A DNA stretch of 64,000 nt from Magnetospirillum sp. ME-1 (GCF_002105535.1 NZ_CP015848.1:434001-498000); one strand, 5' to 3'. Numbered from the stretch's first letter, positions 40,222 to 49,725 are shown. The notes: a model not told the origin generated them from the letters alone. Program-made: numbers and translations.

Positions 40222-40270
40222 GGGCTCGGCGCCGAACTCGCCGACCGCCCCGCCCCGCCCACGGCCCTGA

Positions 40271-41524
40271 TCAAGCCTTCTCCCCCCCCCTCTCCCCACG
40301 CGAACGCAAAAGATCGGCAACCCCGTTCTGGCTTGCCACCCCGTCATTCGCCTCGGCGGGCGGACGAAACCGGCTCGCCCCGCGCTTGCTGCGCTTGTTG
40401 CGCGTCAGATCGGCCAATTCAAAATGTTCCGCCTCCATTTTCTGGAGCTTCCCGATTCCCTCCCAGGCGGAATCCAGCTTTCGCTTCATGGTTTCGTCGG
40501 CTTTGCGTCCGCCCAGAACCGCGACGATTTCCTCCACCGAGGCCAATCGCTCCTGCAGAAGGTCGCCGCCTCCCAGGGCGATTTCTCCGCCGTTCAGATA
40601 CTTCTCCATATCGGCGATGATCGCATCCAGCCTACCGACGGACATTTGCCGCAAGATGCCGATGAACAAAGCCTTCATCGCCCCGATCTTCTGCCGCAGC
40701 GGATTGTCCTGGCCGCGATGGGAACCTTTGTTCAAATCCACCAGGGTGACGAGGTTCACCAGCCTATCTGCCGCCTCCATGATCTCGGCGCGCACGACCT
40801 TGCGCGTCCGTTCATCATCGGTGGCATGCAGGGCTTCCTTCAGATGCTCGATTCTGGCGGCGATTTCGCTCACGCCATTGAAGATGATGGATGCCTGGGA
40901 ATTGGGATCCTCCCCCACGACGGCCGGCGCATGCGGTCGGCGCGGGGCCAGGCCCAGCTCCCCGGTATGGCCCTTGGCGGCAAGCTTGCGGGGGGCCGGA
41001 GACGGAGACGGCAATTGCGTCGCGCCGTCCTGGCGGTCGGCAGCGCGACGGAACGGCCCTTCGTAAAGGCCCGGAGCGAGATTGCGGCGGCAAGGCCCCC
41101 GAAAGGTCGGGTTGGCGATGAACTCGCGCTTTTCATTCAAGGCGCGATTGACGTTTTTCAGCATGCTGCGCGTGCTGATGGGCAGGGTCATGACTCAATT
41201 GGCCCCGGAATTGCGCATCATGGACAGATTGCCGACATCCATGTGACTGATGACGCAAATCATCGGCCCGGTCACGACGCCTTCGGGGGTTTCCATTCTG
41301 ATGCGCCGAATCATGTCGAGCGGTTCGTCGATATCGGTACCGGCGCAAACGATCAGGTCATAGATGCCGGACGCGGCGAACTTGATCGCTTCGGTCAGGA
41401 TGCCCGACTTCAAAACGTCGGCAAATCCAATCTGATGCAAGGATGTCGCGATCAAGCTGCAAAGCGAATCGTCCGAGGCCACGACCATGCATGCCTTGCC
41501 TAAGAAGGAGGTATTCAATGACAT
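40271..41524 (-). pseudogene. Pseudo-receiver / GP-x-RR / helical protein interrupted by in-frame TGA
   Basis: From ATG 41524 (AAGGA upstream) the frame encodes a receiver-like domain (KACMVVASDDSLCSLIATSL, YDLIVCAGTDIDEP) and stops at TGA 41197-41195. The same frame resumes with VMTLPISTRSMLKNVNRAL, then IANPTFRGPCRRNLAPGLYE with GPFRR, and the helical C-terminal domain (ADRLVNLVTLVDL), ending at 40271. Paralogues at 42795, 44352 and 29543 read through this point (AGASGFATLPLTLRG in one). A single nonsense codon therefore splits an otherwise intact 417-codon gene; an internal ATG at 41191 could start a shorter protein. Confidence 0.82.
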
Positions 41525-41754
41525 TCCACGATCCTTGGCCCCACGCGCGCTCCGCATCCCAGGAAATAAAGAACCAGCCGATGAAAACGGAAAAAGCCAT
41601 TCCGTGCTAGCCTGTATCCGATAAATAGGCATTGAAGCATGGTTATGGCCGGGTTATCAAACCCCTTGCGAATTGAAGGGGGCATACGGCAACCTTAACG
41701 CCTGGGGCCGAGGCTTACGCCAAGTCCGGTATTCGGCCAAGACAGGAGACAAGG

Positions 41755-42165
41755 ATGGGCACGGAAAAGGGGGTGCCTTCACCGGAAACGGACAGTGCGC
41801 GGGACGCCAAGATGGCGGAAATTCTCGAAAAGATGCGCGTCCTGCTGACCGGGGAGCAGCCGCAGGCGGCACCGCGCGCGCCCGAACCTCCGAAGTCCAC
41901 CCCCGTTGCCGAGCCCCCAAAGCCCTGCGCCCCCGCCGCCGTGAGCGATCGGGATCAGTTCCCCCACACGGTGGCGGACCGGTTGATGGCCGGGCAAAGC
42001 CCGGTCCAAGTCTATCGCGAATACCGCGGCATGACCCGCGAGTCCCTGGCTCGGACGGCGGGAATCAGCCTCGAAACGCTGGCCGCCCTGGAAGCCGGGT
42101 TTGACATGATCGTGCTGCGCAAGATCGCCGAAGCCCTGAAGATCAACGTCCGGCGGCTGCTTTAG
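41755..42165 (+). CDS. XRE-type helix-turn-helix protein
   Basis: This 136-aa protein has an N-terminal helix (AKMAEILEKMRVLLTGEQPQ) and a Pro-rich linker. The C-terminal helix-turn-helix of the Cro/C1 type spans about residues 75-136 (YREYRGMTRESLARTAGISL, LAALEAGFDMIVLRKIAEAL). It probably binds DNA or acts as an antitoxin-like regulator. No toxin partner is visible nearby. The hairpin of a palindromic repeat begins at its stop codon. Confidence 0.8.
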   Translation: MGTEKGVPSPETDSARDAKMAEILEKMRVLLTGEQPQAAPRAPEPPKSTPVAEPPKPCAPAAVSDRDQFPHTVADRLMAGQSPVQVYREYRGMTRESLARTAGISLETLAALEAGFDMIVLRKIAEALKINVRRLL

Positions 42166-42247
42166 CGTCGTGCCTCAAATATGAGGCACGACGCTCAGGC
42201 GAGCATTTAGCGAGCGGCCAAGCGGCTGGAGGGCCGCGCTCAGGCAG
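42163..42247. repeat. Dispersed palindromic repeat, copy 4
   Basis: A perfect hairpin AGCGTCGTGCCTCA-AATA-TGAGGCACGACGCT begins at the stop codon of the XRE gene. The core GGCGAGCATTTAGCGAGCGG and AAGCGGCTGGAGGGCCGCGC follows. It has the same orientation as the copy at 20603. The hairpin could also serve as a terminator. Confidence 0.82.
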
Positions 42248-42274
42248 AGGGACGGACACTAGCCGCCGCCCCCC

Positions 42275-42628
42275 TCAAGACGGATTCTTGCGGTGCGGCA
42301 CCACCGCCGTATTGGGGCGGCGGCGGATCATCAGGGCGAAACCATCGCGCACCCGGGTCAGGACGCGAACCGTCGCCCGCTCGGCCCCCGCCATCCGCTT
42401 GAAGACCTGATAGGCTCGCCGCCGTCCGCTGCCCGGCCCTACCTGGGCATAGGTTCTGAACCGTGCGTTCCGGACCACGCGACGCCCGAAACGGGTCCGG
42501 AGAAAGGCCAGCAGCAGGCCGTTCTTGGCCAACCAGGCGACGAGAATCACCATGGCGTGCGCGAACACGCCTTTGATGAGAACTCCGAACAGAAACAATA
42601 AAATACCGGCGATGATCGCTGTCAGCAT
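42275..42628 (-). CDS. Small membrane protein with basic tail, unknown
   Basis: The 117-aa protein begins with one or two hydrophobic helices (LTAIIAGILLFLFGVLIKGV, FAHAMVILVAWLAKNGLLLA) and continues with a strongly basic region (RFGRRVVRNARFRTYAQVGP, MIRRRPNTAVVPHRKNPS). ATG 42628 follows GGAAAG. It is probably an inner-membrane protein with a cytoplasmic basic tail. Function unknown. Confidence 0.55.
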   Translation of the reverse strand: MLTAIIAGILLFLFGVLIKGVFAHAMVILVAWLAKNGLLLAFLRTRFGRRVVRNARFRTYAQVGPGSGRRRAYQVFKRMAGAERATVRVLTRVRDGFALMIRRRPNTAVVPHRKNPS

Positions 42629-42794
42629 AGCCGCTTTCCAAACCCATGGGCCGCGCCGAGATCCCCGGGCGAAAGCACCCGGTCTCCATAGGCCGGGGCA
42701 AACCGTCGGCAATCATAGCCGAAGGGGAAAAATACGTCATCTTCTATGGTTCGGAAACGGGGCCGATCGCGCCGAATTCGGCGCCGAAACCGGA

Positions 42795-44024
42795 TCAGCG
42801 GCCCGCAGGCCCAGAACGGCCGGACGTCTGCGACTTCGGCGAGCGGGCGGTGTCGAACTGCGGCAAGGGCAACACCCCTGCCTCGATTTCCTTCACCTGG
42901 GCCACGATGCCTTGGGCTTTCTTGACCGCGTCCTTGACCTCGCTGTCGAGCATGTCGATGCCGCCGCGGACATTGATCAGGAATTGGGCATAGCTCATGC
43001 GAGCCTGCATGGCGCGACCGATATTGAAAGACAGTCCGGCACGCCCGGACAAAATGTCCTCGCCGGACTTGATCAGCCGGGAAAGGTGGGCGCGCAGAAG
43101 CGATTCCGCGCTGGCATCCACCGATTTGCGGATAATGCGCAGACGCTCGATATCCGCCGCGGAGCAGCCGTGCTGCTCGATGCGCATCTGCGCCAGCGCC
43201 ATGAGGTTGATAAGGCGCTCTTCGGCATCGGCCACCGCCGTGGTCAGAGCCCCCTGCGCCTCGGCGCCGGTGGTGGTCACCAACCGCGCCAGAAGCTGCT
43301 CGATCAGGCGGGCGGTGACGAAGGCCTTGTCGATCACCGCGCGGGTCTGGCGGTCGCCCCCTTCGTCCTCCTCGGCCTCATCCGCCCTGGGACGCGCTGG
43401 CGCCGCGAAAGAGCCCCTCTGCGGCGCGGCCGCCGCCATTCCGGGCACCGGCGGCAAGGAACGCTCTCCCTGCAATTCCTGCCGGATGGCCCGCCGTTCC
43501 GATTTCTCGACCGCCTGATTTAGCTGCTCGGCGATGCGGTCCTCGGCCCGGCGGAACGGTCCCTGGTGACCCTTGGATGACCGGCGACGACGACAGCCGC
43601 CGCGATAGGTGGCGGTGGAAATGAAAGGCCGCTTGCCGTCCATGGCGGATAAAAGCTTCGCCTGCACCGCCATCAGCGAGGTCGGCATGGCGATGACCTC
43701 GCAGATTCCGGCCTCGCGGGTTTCCTGAAGCAGTTCCGGCGTCCAGTCCCGGCCCAGGCTGATGATGGGAAGCGTATTGGCGGGAGCGGACATTTCCCAA
43801 CGGACAAAGCGAGCGATGGCAATGCTCCCGCCGCCCGGTACGTCGTTTTGGGAGATGATCAGGTCGATAGAGGGATTGGCGCGAAGGGCATGCGCTACCC
43901 CTCCGACATCGGAAAGATATTCGACATCATGCATCTTTACCCCAAGCAACAACTCACGCAGCACCCTGCGCAGGCCGCCGTCTGCGATAACAACAAGGCC
44001 CTTACAGGCAGCAAATGGCTTCAT
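42795..44024 (-). CDS. Pseudo-receiver / GP-x-RR / helical-domain protein
   Basis: The N-terminal receiver-like domain (1-125) of this 409-aa protein lacks a phospho-Asp at the expected strand (DLIISQNDVPGGGSIA). The paired linker motif STATYRGGCRRRRSSKGHQG-PFRR comes next, followed by a variable linker and a helical domain with ERLINLMALAQMRIEQHGCS and KSGEDILSGRAGLSFNIGRA. The C-terminal domain aligns with the one at 29543 (RLINLMELADSRVQVSGCSN, SDILSGKQGIPLGIGDILRR). No hemerythrin here. Role unknown; probably a signalling or scaffold protein of the same system. Confidence 0.78.
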   Translation of the reverse strand: MKPFAACKGLVVIADGGLRRVLRELLLGVKMHDVEYLSDVGGVAHALRANPSIDLIISQNDVPGGGSIAIARFVRWEMSAPANTLPIISLGRDWTPELLQETREAGICEVIAMPTSLMAVQAKLLSAMDGKRPFISTATYRGGCRRRRSSKGHQGPFRRAEDRIAEQLNQAVEKSERRAIRQELQGERSLPPVPGMAAAAPQRGSFAAPARPRADEAEEDEGGDRQTRAVIDKAFVTARLIEQLLARLVTTTGAEAQGALTTAVADAEERLINLMALAQMRIEQHGCSAADIERLRIIRKSVDASAESLLRAHLSRLIKSGEDILSGRAGLSFNIGRAMQARMSYAQFLINVRGGIDMLDSEVKDAVKKAQGIVAQVKEIEAGVLPLPQFDTARSPKSQTSGRSGPAGR

Positions 44025-44351
44025 CTTGAGGATCTACCCCTTTTCGAACGCCACCGATCAGGTGTGTATCGAAGCATTGCCAAGGCCGCAGCACAACCCT
44101 CGAATTATGAGATTTACTGGCTATTTTTGCGCCGAGGTTGAGCTGGCCAGCCGGGCCATTCCATCTTTCGAACACGATTTCCTCGCCTCCCATGGACTCG
44201 GCACATCATACGGAATAAGCTTGCCACCAAGCGACCCCTCCTTCGGCGTACCGAGAGATGAGGGCGAGGGAATGGGGCAGACACACCGAATTCTCCACTG
44301 TATCTACCACCCCTTCATTAAATACAATTCCGCCGTCTTATGAGTTAATGC
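44025..44351. other. Divergent intergenic region between two pseudo-receiver paralogues
   Basis: This 327-bp AT-richer region presumably holds the promoters of the divergent genes at 42795 and 44352. I see no repeat, operator or small gene that I can support. Confidence 0.4.
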
Positions 44352-45647
44352 ATGTTGACTCTACCATCACTTAAGAACCTTGCATGCCTTCTGATTTCAT
44401 CAGACAAGAAAAAGCGCCGTCTACTGGCCGACGTTCTTAATCAGATTGGAATTAGTGTAATTCACGAAACTGATACGGTTGAACATGCCACTTTACAGCT
44501 TCGTTACACCACCATCGATCTCGTCATTTGGGCGGAGGCCGGCGATGGTCACATCGACCTGCTGAAGCATATCCGGCGCGACTTGTCCCCCAGAGCCCGG
44601 ACGGTTCCCTTCCTGTGCGTCACGGAAGGATGGGATAATGAGCGTCTGACCCGAGCCCGGGATGCCGGTGCCTCCGGCTTCGCCACCCTCCCCCTCACTC
44701 TGCGGGGGATGCTGAAAGCCGTCTCGGCGCTTCTCACCGACTCGCGCGAATTCATCAATTGCGGCGGCTATGCCGGTCCCGACCGCAGGCGGAACGATCT
44801 TCCCAACTACCAGGGACCGCGTCGCCGCGCCACCGATGGGACGGCCCCGCGCCCGGCGGCGGAAACCGCGCCGCCGAAACCGTCCGCCGCCGCCCGGCCC
44901 GAAAATGCCGCCGAGGCGCCGAGCGGCGCGACCGCCGAGACGCCAAGCCGGCCGCCGTCCAAAGCCACCGCCGGAATCGGCATGGCCGCAACATCCGGCG
45001 GCGGCCGAGGCCCCGATATCGAGCATCTGCCACCGTCCAACCGCCGCGTCCAGGTTGTCCAAGAGGCCCTGCGCATCTCTCAAGAGCTTCAAGCCCTGCT
45101 TCACGACCCCGCCGAGGAAAACGCCAAGGCGAAGATCAGCGACCATTTCAATCGTCTGATGAACCTCATGGGGCTGGTCCACGGCTATTGCCGGGAGGAA
45201 GGCGAGGCAGGGTCCTTCTTCAAGAAGAAATACGCCGAGATCATGCGGACCGTCAGTAAGTTCTCGTTGGGAATCCTGGCCTCCGGCCTCGAACGGACCG
45301 TCCAGGAATCGTCTCGGATCGTCGATGGAACCACCCCCGCCGCATTGGGAGCGTCGTCGAAGATCTTTTACAAGATGTCCGAATTCGACACCTTGATCAC
45401 AATGCTCGGCGGCTACCCCTCGCTCTCCCTCGACCTGTTGGAGATGATCAAGACCGGATGGCAGAACGTGCTGTCGCTGACGGCCCGAGACAATACCCTC
45501 AGCGAGCTGGAAAAGGATGACGCCGCACCGCTGAAGCTTGTGGCCGCCAAGCGACTGAACGATGCGGATGTAATCTTGCAAGAGCGCCGCGCCGCCGATT
45601 CCCAAGAGGCCGCCTTCCAGCGCCTCAACCAATCGCCAACAGCGTAG
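44352..45647 (+). CDS. Pseudo-receiver / GPDRR / helical-domain protein
   Basis: The receiver-like domain (8-125) of this 431-aa protein has ACLLISSDKKKRR at the first strand and LVIWAEAGDGHIDLL in place of the phospho-Asp strand, so it probably cannot be phosphorylated. The linker NCGGYAGPDRRRNDLPNYQG-PRRR has the paired GP-x-RR motif. A disordered Ala/Pro stretch (160-225) and a helical domain with NRLMNLMGLVHGYCREEG follow. It is divergent from its paralogue at 42795 and is the last gene before the mamAB operon end (mamV, convergent). Confidence 0.78.
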   Translation: MLTLPSLKNLACLLISSDKKKRRLLADVLNQIGISVIHETDTVEHATLQLRYTTIDLVIWAEAGDGHIDLLKHIRRDLSPRARTVPFLCVTEGWDNERLTRARDAGASGFATLPLTLRGMLKAVSALLTDSREFINCGGYAGPDRRRNDLPNYQGPRRRATDGTAPRPAAETAPPKPSAAARPENAAEAPSGATAETPSRPPSKATAGIGMAATSGGGRGPDIEHLPPSNRRVQVVQEALRISQELQALLHDPAEENAKAKISDHFNRLMNLMGLVHGYCREEGEAGSFFKKKYAEIMRTVSKFSLGILASGLERTVQESSRIVDGTTPAALGASSKIFYKMSEFDTLITMLGGYPSLSLDLLEMIKTGWQNVLSLTARDNTLSELEKDDAAPLKLVAAKRLNDADVILQERRAADSQEAAFQRLNQSPTA

Positions 45648-45696
45648 CGGCCCCGGTCCCTATAGCGGCGAGCGCCAAATCCGGCGCACGCCGCGA

Positions 45697-46683
45697 TCAG
45701 CCGCCATTGCGGCTGTGGCCAAGCGGCCGGAGGGCCGCGGACGCCTCGACCAGATAGGCGAATTCATCCACCGCCGCCGCCGTCTCGATGACGGCGGTCT
45801 TTGCCGCATCCCCAGATTGGGGAATAAACCGGATGCGGATGTGACAGGCGTGCGGCTCTTCCCGGGCGATCCTGCTTTCCAGTTCCCGGGTCAGGGCATG
45901 GCACTCCTCGACCGTGACCTGGCTTGAAATGGAAAGCTGCAGATCCACTTCCCAGGTTTCCCCCATGCGGCGACCGCGCAGGTCCACGACGCTGACGCCG
46001 GGATGGTGGGCGGCCAGCAATTGCCGGATGCCGTCGATGCGATGGGAGGGAACGCTGCCGTCCATCAAGCCGTGGATGCTGTCCCAGGCGATCACCGCGC
46101 CGATGCGCAAAACCAGCAGCGACACCAAGATGGCGGCCAGATGATCCGCCGCCACCCATCCCAGGATGGACAAAACGATGCCCGCCAGTACCGCCAGAGA
46201 CGAATAGGCGTCGCCCCGATTGTCGGCGGCGGCGGCCATTATGGCGGGACTGTTGGTGTGTTCGGCCACGCAGCGCAGATAGCGATGCACCAGTTCGGCG
46301 GTTCCGGCGGAGATCAGGGCGCCGAACACGGCCCAGACCTCGGGGACCTGCACATGGCCGGAGCCGAGATGGGTGACGTTGTACCACAGCATGGCGGCGG
46401 CCCCGGCCATCAAGCTGATGCCGATGAAATTGGCCGACAGGAATTGAACCTTGCCGTAGCCGTAGGGAAAGGCGGAATTGGCCGGTCGGCTGGACAGCTT
46501 GACGCTGGCCAGATTGATGCCCTTGGTCAGAAAATCGCCGAAGGAATGCAGGGAATGGGCCTGAAGCGCCATGCTGCCGCTCAGCACCCCCAAAGCGGTC
46601 TTGAACACGGCGAGAGCCAGGGCGGTGAACATGTCCAGCCAAGCCGCTCGGTCACGACATTCCTGGCATTTGCTTGGTTTCAT
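45697..46683 (-). CDS. mamV: MamV, third CDF-family magnetosome transporter
   Basis: The 328-aa cation-diffusion-facilitator protein is related to MamB, including its N-terminal Cys pair (KPSKCQECRDRAAW against FENCRDCREEVVW). The transmembrane metal site keeps H-x3-D and D-x3-D (AHSLHSFGDFL, AADNRGDAYSS), and a C-terminal cytoplasmic domain follows. It is the last gene of mamAB in AMB-1 and is absent from several other magnetotactic strains. ATG 46683 matches the MamB start; the frame is open to 46710. The substrate is assumed to be iron or another divalent cation, unproven. Confidence 0.88.
   Translation of the reverse strand: MKPSKCQECRDRAAWLDMFTALALAVFKTALGVLSGSMALQAHSLHSFGDFLTKGINLASVKLSSRPANSAFPYGYGKVQFLSANFIGISLMAGAAAMLWYNVTHLGSGHVQVPEVWAVFGALISAGTAELVHRYLRCVAEHTNSPAIMAAAADNRGDAYSSLAVLAGIVLSILGWVAADHLAAILVSLLVLRIGAVIAWDSIHGLMDGSVPSHRIDGIRQLLAAHHPGVSVVDLRGRRMGETWEVDLQLSISSQVTVEECHALTRELESRIAREEPHACHIRIRFIPQSGDAAKTAVIETAAAVDEFAYLVEASAALRPLGHSRNGG
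45712..45742. repeat. Partial palindromic repeat (core fragment)
   Basis: GGCCAAGCGGCCGGAGGGCC is identical to part of the core of the repeats at 20603 and 42163. It lies inside the 3' end of mamV, so this copy is translated (residues near ALRPLGH) and may have extended or replaced the original C-terminus. Confidence 0.55.
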
Positions 46684-46781
46684 CGGCCTTCCCAGCATCG
46701 GCGACGCCAATGCGCACCGTGGTTTATTCTATAGCAGTTGCCTGCCGTCCATGGCAACTGCACCACCTTGCAAGGCCGCGA

Positions 46782-47675
46782 TTATTTGGGCACCAGCATG
46801 GGTAGGACGCCGGGCAGGATGTCGAAGCGGAAGGGGGCTTCCATCTTTTCCACCTCGCCGTCGATGGAGACCAGCGGCTTGCGCTGCCGGGTCCGGATTT
46901 CCAGCCAGGGCAAGGAGCCTCGGATGAGGGCCTCGTTGCTGGCCCAGCGCCCCATGGCCACCTGCAGGCCCAGATCCATGAGGCTGAAGGGCCCCGCCCC
47001 CTGCCCGATATAAACCCCCAGGGTAGCGCCATCCATGCGCTCGCGCTCCAGCTGGAACGGATCGGAATCCCGGCACATATTGTTGGACACCATAAAAAAG
47101 GAAGTGGCGATCCGGGCTTGGACGTCGGGTCCGATCAACTCCGCTTCGATCAAGCGATGCCCCCGGGCCAGGCCGGTCAGCCCGGCCAGGGCTCCGTCCA
47201 GAAAGCTCCCTCCTTTGCGGCGGGCCTCGTCGCGAGAACGGATGAATTCAGGAAATGCGCCGAGACAGGCACGAATCAGGAAGAAACGGTCATTGACCCG
47301 CCCCAAATCGGTGGGGGTGGGAACCGCATCGGCCAAGGCCACCGCCGCCCGGTCAAGGTCGAACGGCACTCCGAACTGGCGGGCGACATAATTCATGGTT
47401 CCCAGCGGCAGGACACCCAGGGACTTGCCGCTTCCCACCACATGCTTAAGCGATCGGGACAAGGACCCGTCGCCGCCGCCGATGATGACCGCATGGACGG
47501 CGGGATCACGGCACGCCTTGCGAATTGCGCGCCCCATGTCCTTTCCCTCGGCCAGGGTGACATGGGCCTGATGGCCCAGCGAGGTCCAGATGGCCGACAG
47601 CCGGGCGGCGACGACCGGGGGCGACAGGCAGGCGACGGTTCCCGCACGTTCATTGATGATCGCCGCGATGCGCAT
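46782..47675 (-). CDS. mamU: MamU, diacylglycerol-kinase-like protein
   Basis: This is a 297-aa soluble protein of the diacylglycerol/sphingosine lipid-kinase family. The glycine-rich nucleotide motif [18 protein letters not shown] and the substrate-region motif [17 protein letters not shown] are present. MamU is encoded in the magnetosome operon, but deletions have shown little or no effect. It could modify magnetosome membrane lipids, which is inference from the family. It lies 98 bp upstream of mamV. Confidence 0.9.
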
Positions 47676-47722
47676 CGCTCCGCCCCGTCCCGTCCCTGGT
47701 CAGCGGGGAATGGCGCCCGCGA

Positions 47723-48247
47723 TCATAATTGCCATCTCATGCCGCCTTTCTTGTCCACCGGCACCTTGACCACGATGTCGTGGCATTTGATGCATCGTCC
47801 GGCCGGCGGATGCGGCTGGCGGGAGGTCGGCAGAATGGGCGGTCCCAGCTTGCGGACCCGCGAGAGATTTTCCAAAACGGCGCCATAGGGCGTCTTGAAC
47901 TGGGAGCCGGCGGCCGGGCCGCCCACCATCAGGTGGCACTGGATGCAATCGCCTACATAGGGATGCGGCATTCCGGTTCCTGGCTTCACCGGCGGGATAT
48001 GGCGGATGGTCATCAGCTTGTAGCGGAGCGGCGGTTCCAGCAGCCGCTCCAACGGCGACAGCAGCGATGGCTCCATGGGCAGCGGTAGACGCCCCAGCAG
48101 CAGCCCCTCCGCCCGTCGGGGCGAGGTGGCGGGCGTTATGCCGGACGGCGTGGACAGCTGGTCCCAATAGAGTCCCAGCCCGATCGCCGCCAACAAGGCG
48201 ATCATCCCCAAGCTTACCCAGCGACGGCCGCGCCGCGGCGCCTCCAT
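47723..48247 (-). CDS. mamT: MamT, magnetochrome protein
   Basis: The 174-aa protein has an N-terminal membrane anchor (residues 11-28). Its two c-type heme sites, CIQCH (101-105) and CIKCH (152-156), are each preceded by the magnetochrome P-H-P element. It is placed in the periplasm-like magnetosome lumen side and takes part in electron transfer during magnetite maturation; mamT mutants make small crystals. It lies 25 bp after mamS. Confidence 0.93.
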   Translation of the reverse strand: MEAPRRGRRWVSLGMIALLAAIGLGLYWDQLSTPSGITPATSPRRAEGLLLGRLPLPMEPSLLSPLERLLEPPLRYKLMTIRHIPPVKPGTGMPHPYVGDCIQCHLMVGGPAAGSQFKTPYGAVLENLSRVRKLGPPILPTSRQPHPPAGRCIKCHDIVVKVPVDKKGGMRWQL

Positions 48248-48272
48248 GCTCACCTTCCCCGTCTCCTCGGAC

Positions 48273-48815
48273 TCACTGCACCACCATCCACAGTGCCAGT
48301 CCCTCGTCATCGCGCAACTTGCAGGTCCGCCCGCCGACCTGGATCGACTTGACGTAAAGCTCGGCATTGGGCCGCCCCGGATCGAAAATGAATCCGACGC
48401 CGCTGACCCGCGCTCCGTCGAAGGACGGGCAGCCGATCTGGGTAAGATATGCCTGCGGCGCCACCGAAATCTCCTGCAGGGCGCCGGTGCCGTTGTCGAT
48501 CCAGATATGGACCTGCCCCCAGCCGACATCGTTGCCGATGCTGGCCACCTGGGTGACACGGCCGCTGAACTGCAAAGGCGTCGCCGGGGTAAAGGGCGAC
48601 AGACCCGGCAGGGCGGCGGGAAGCGACAATGCCTGGCTTTGGGCCGTGACGCCGCCGCCGGTTTTGCCGCCGCCTGTGAAGCGGTCGGGAAGCATGGCGC
48701 TCACAACCAGCCCCAGGATCAGGACGACCCCGAGGCCGAGCACCAGCTGGGGCGAGACGGCGCCTTCGGCCATCTGCCGAATACGGCTCAACATACGCTC
48801 TGGCCGGATGTCCAT
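48273..48815 (-). CDS. mamS: MamS, magnetosome protein
   Basis: The 180-aa protein has one N-terminal transmembrane helix (residues 23-42) and a C-terminal globular domain (about 82-180: RVTQVASIGNDVGWGQVHIW, CKLRDDEGLALWMVVQ). This domain aligns with the C-terminal domain of MamX. MamS affects crystal size and morphology. ATG 48815 lies just inside the duplication's flank: the repeat begins at 48822, so mamS itself is not duplicated. Confidence 0.92.
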   Translation of the reverse strand: MDIRPERMLSRIRQMAEGAVSPQLVLGLGVVLILGLVVSAMLPDRFTGGGKTGGGVTAQSQALSLPAALPGLSPFTPATPLQFSGRVTQVASIGNDVGWGQVHIWIDNGTGALQEISVAPQAYLTQIGCPSFDGARVSGVGFIFDPGRPNAELYVKSIQVGGRTCKLRDDEGLALWMVVQ

Positions 48816-48834
48816 GACGCCGCCCCTCTCTCGC

Positions 48835-49725
48835 TCAGGCCCGTGCCGCGGCGGCGGGTGCCGGGCTGACGAACAGGCGGATGTCGCGGGCGTGGGGGAT
48901 TTCCTCCTGGATGCGCCGGCGTACCGCCTCGGCCACCATGGAACTGTCCTTGATGCGCAGATTGGGATCGACCCGCAGGCGGATGTCGAACTGCACGTCC
49001 TCGCCCACATGGCGACCGCGCAGGAAATAGATGCTGTGGACCATGGGCGTGTCCATGGCCACCTGCCAGGCGGTCTGCAGCAATTCCGTATCCACCGAGC
49101 TGTCCATCAGGCCGTGGATCGAGGTTCCGATCAGTTCCAGGCCGATGCGTCCCACCAGGGCCGAGACGCCGATGGCCGCGATGGTGTCGGCGATGGGAAA
49201 GCCGATCACCGAGGCGATCACGCCGACCATCACCGCCGCCGACGAGATGGCGTCGGACCGGTTGTCCCAGGCATTGGCGATGATGGCCGGGCTGTTGTTT
49301 TCGTTGCCCACGCAGATCTGGTAGCGATACATCAGCTCGTTGACGATCACCGTCACCGACGCCCCAACCGCCGCGAAGATGCTCGGCGCCTCGTAGGTCC
49401 CCGAGATCAGCTTCATCACCGAGCCGTACATCAAGAAGCTGGCCCCGATCAGCAGCAAGGAGCCCACGATGGACGACGAGATGTATTGGATGTTGCCGTA
49501 GCCGAACGGATAGCGCTCATCCGCTGGCTTGTTCGAAATCTTCAAGCTGAGCTGGGTCACCCCGCTGGCCACCACGTCCGCCCCCGAATGCAACGAATCC
49601 GCCACCAGCGCCACGCTGCCGCTCATCAGCCCGAGGACCCCCTTGAACAGGGTCATGCAGATGTCGGCGGTAAAGGCCCACCACACCACTTCCTCGCGGC
49701 AATCCCTGCAATTTTCGAACTTCAT
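48835..49725 (-). CDS. mamB: MamB, CDF-family magnetosome protein (operon copy)
   Basis: Protein-identical to the copy at 11340-12230, which describes its domains. Here it is in the native order mamR-mamB-mamS, with mamS starting 20 bp downstream. Because the two copies are identical, loss of either alone may not give a phenotype in this strain. Confidence 0.96.
   Translation of the reverse strand: MKFENCRDCREEVVWWAFTADICMTLFKGVLGLMSGSVALVADSLHSGADVVASGVTQLSLKISNKPADERYPFGYGNIQYISSSIVGSLLLIGASFLMYGSVMKLISGTYEAPSIFAAVGASVTVIVNELMYRYQICVGNENNSPAIIANAWDNRSDAISSAAVMVGVIASVIGFPIADTIAAIGVSALVGRIGLELIGTSIHGLMDSSVDTELLQTAWQVAMDTPMVHSIYFLRGRHVGEDVQFDIRLRVDPNLRIKDSSMVAEAVRRRIQEEIPHARDIRLFVSPAPAAAARA

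Noticed and set aside
45697-46683. Loss of a metal-binding aspartate in MamV (AHSLHSFGD against ADSLHSGAD in MamB)
   Set aside because: The changed residue is not one of the four transmembrane ligands; the H-x3-D and D-x3-D pairs are intact.
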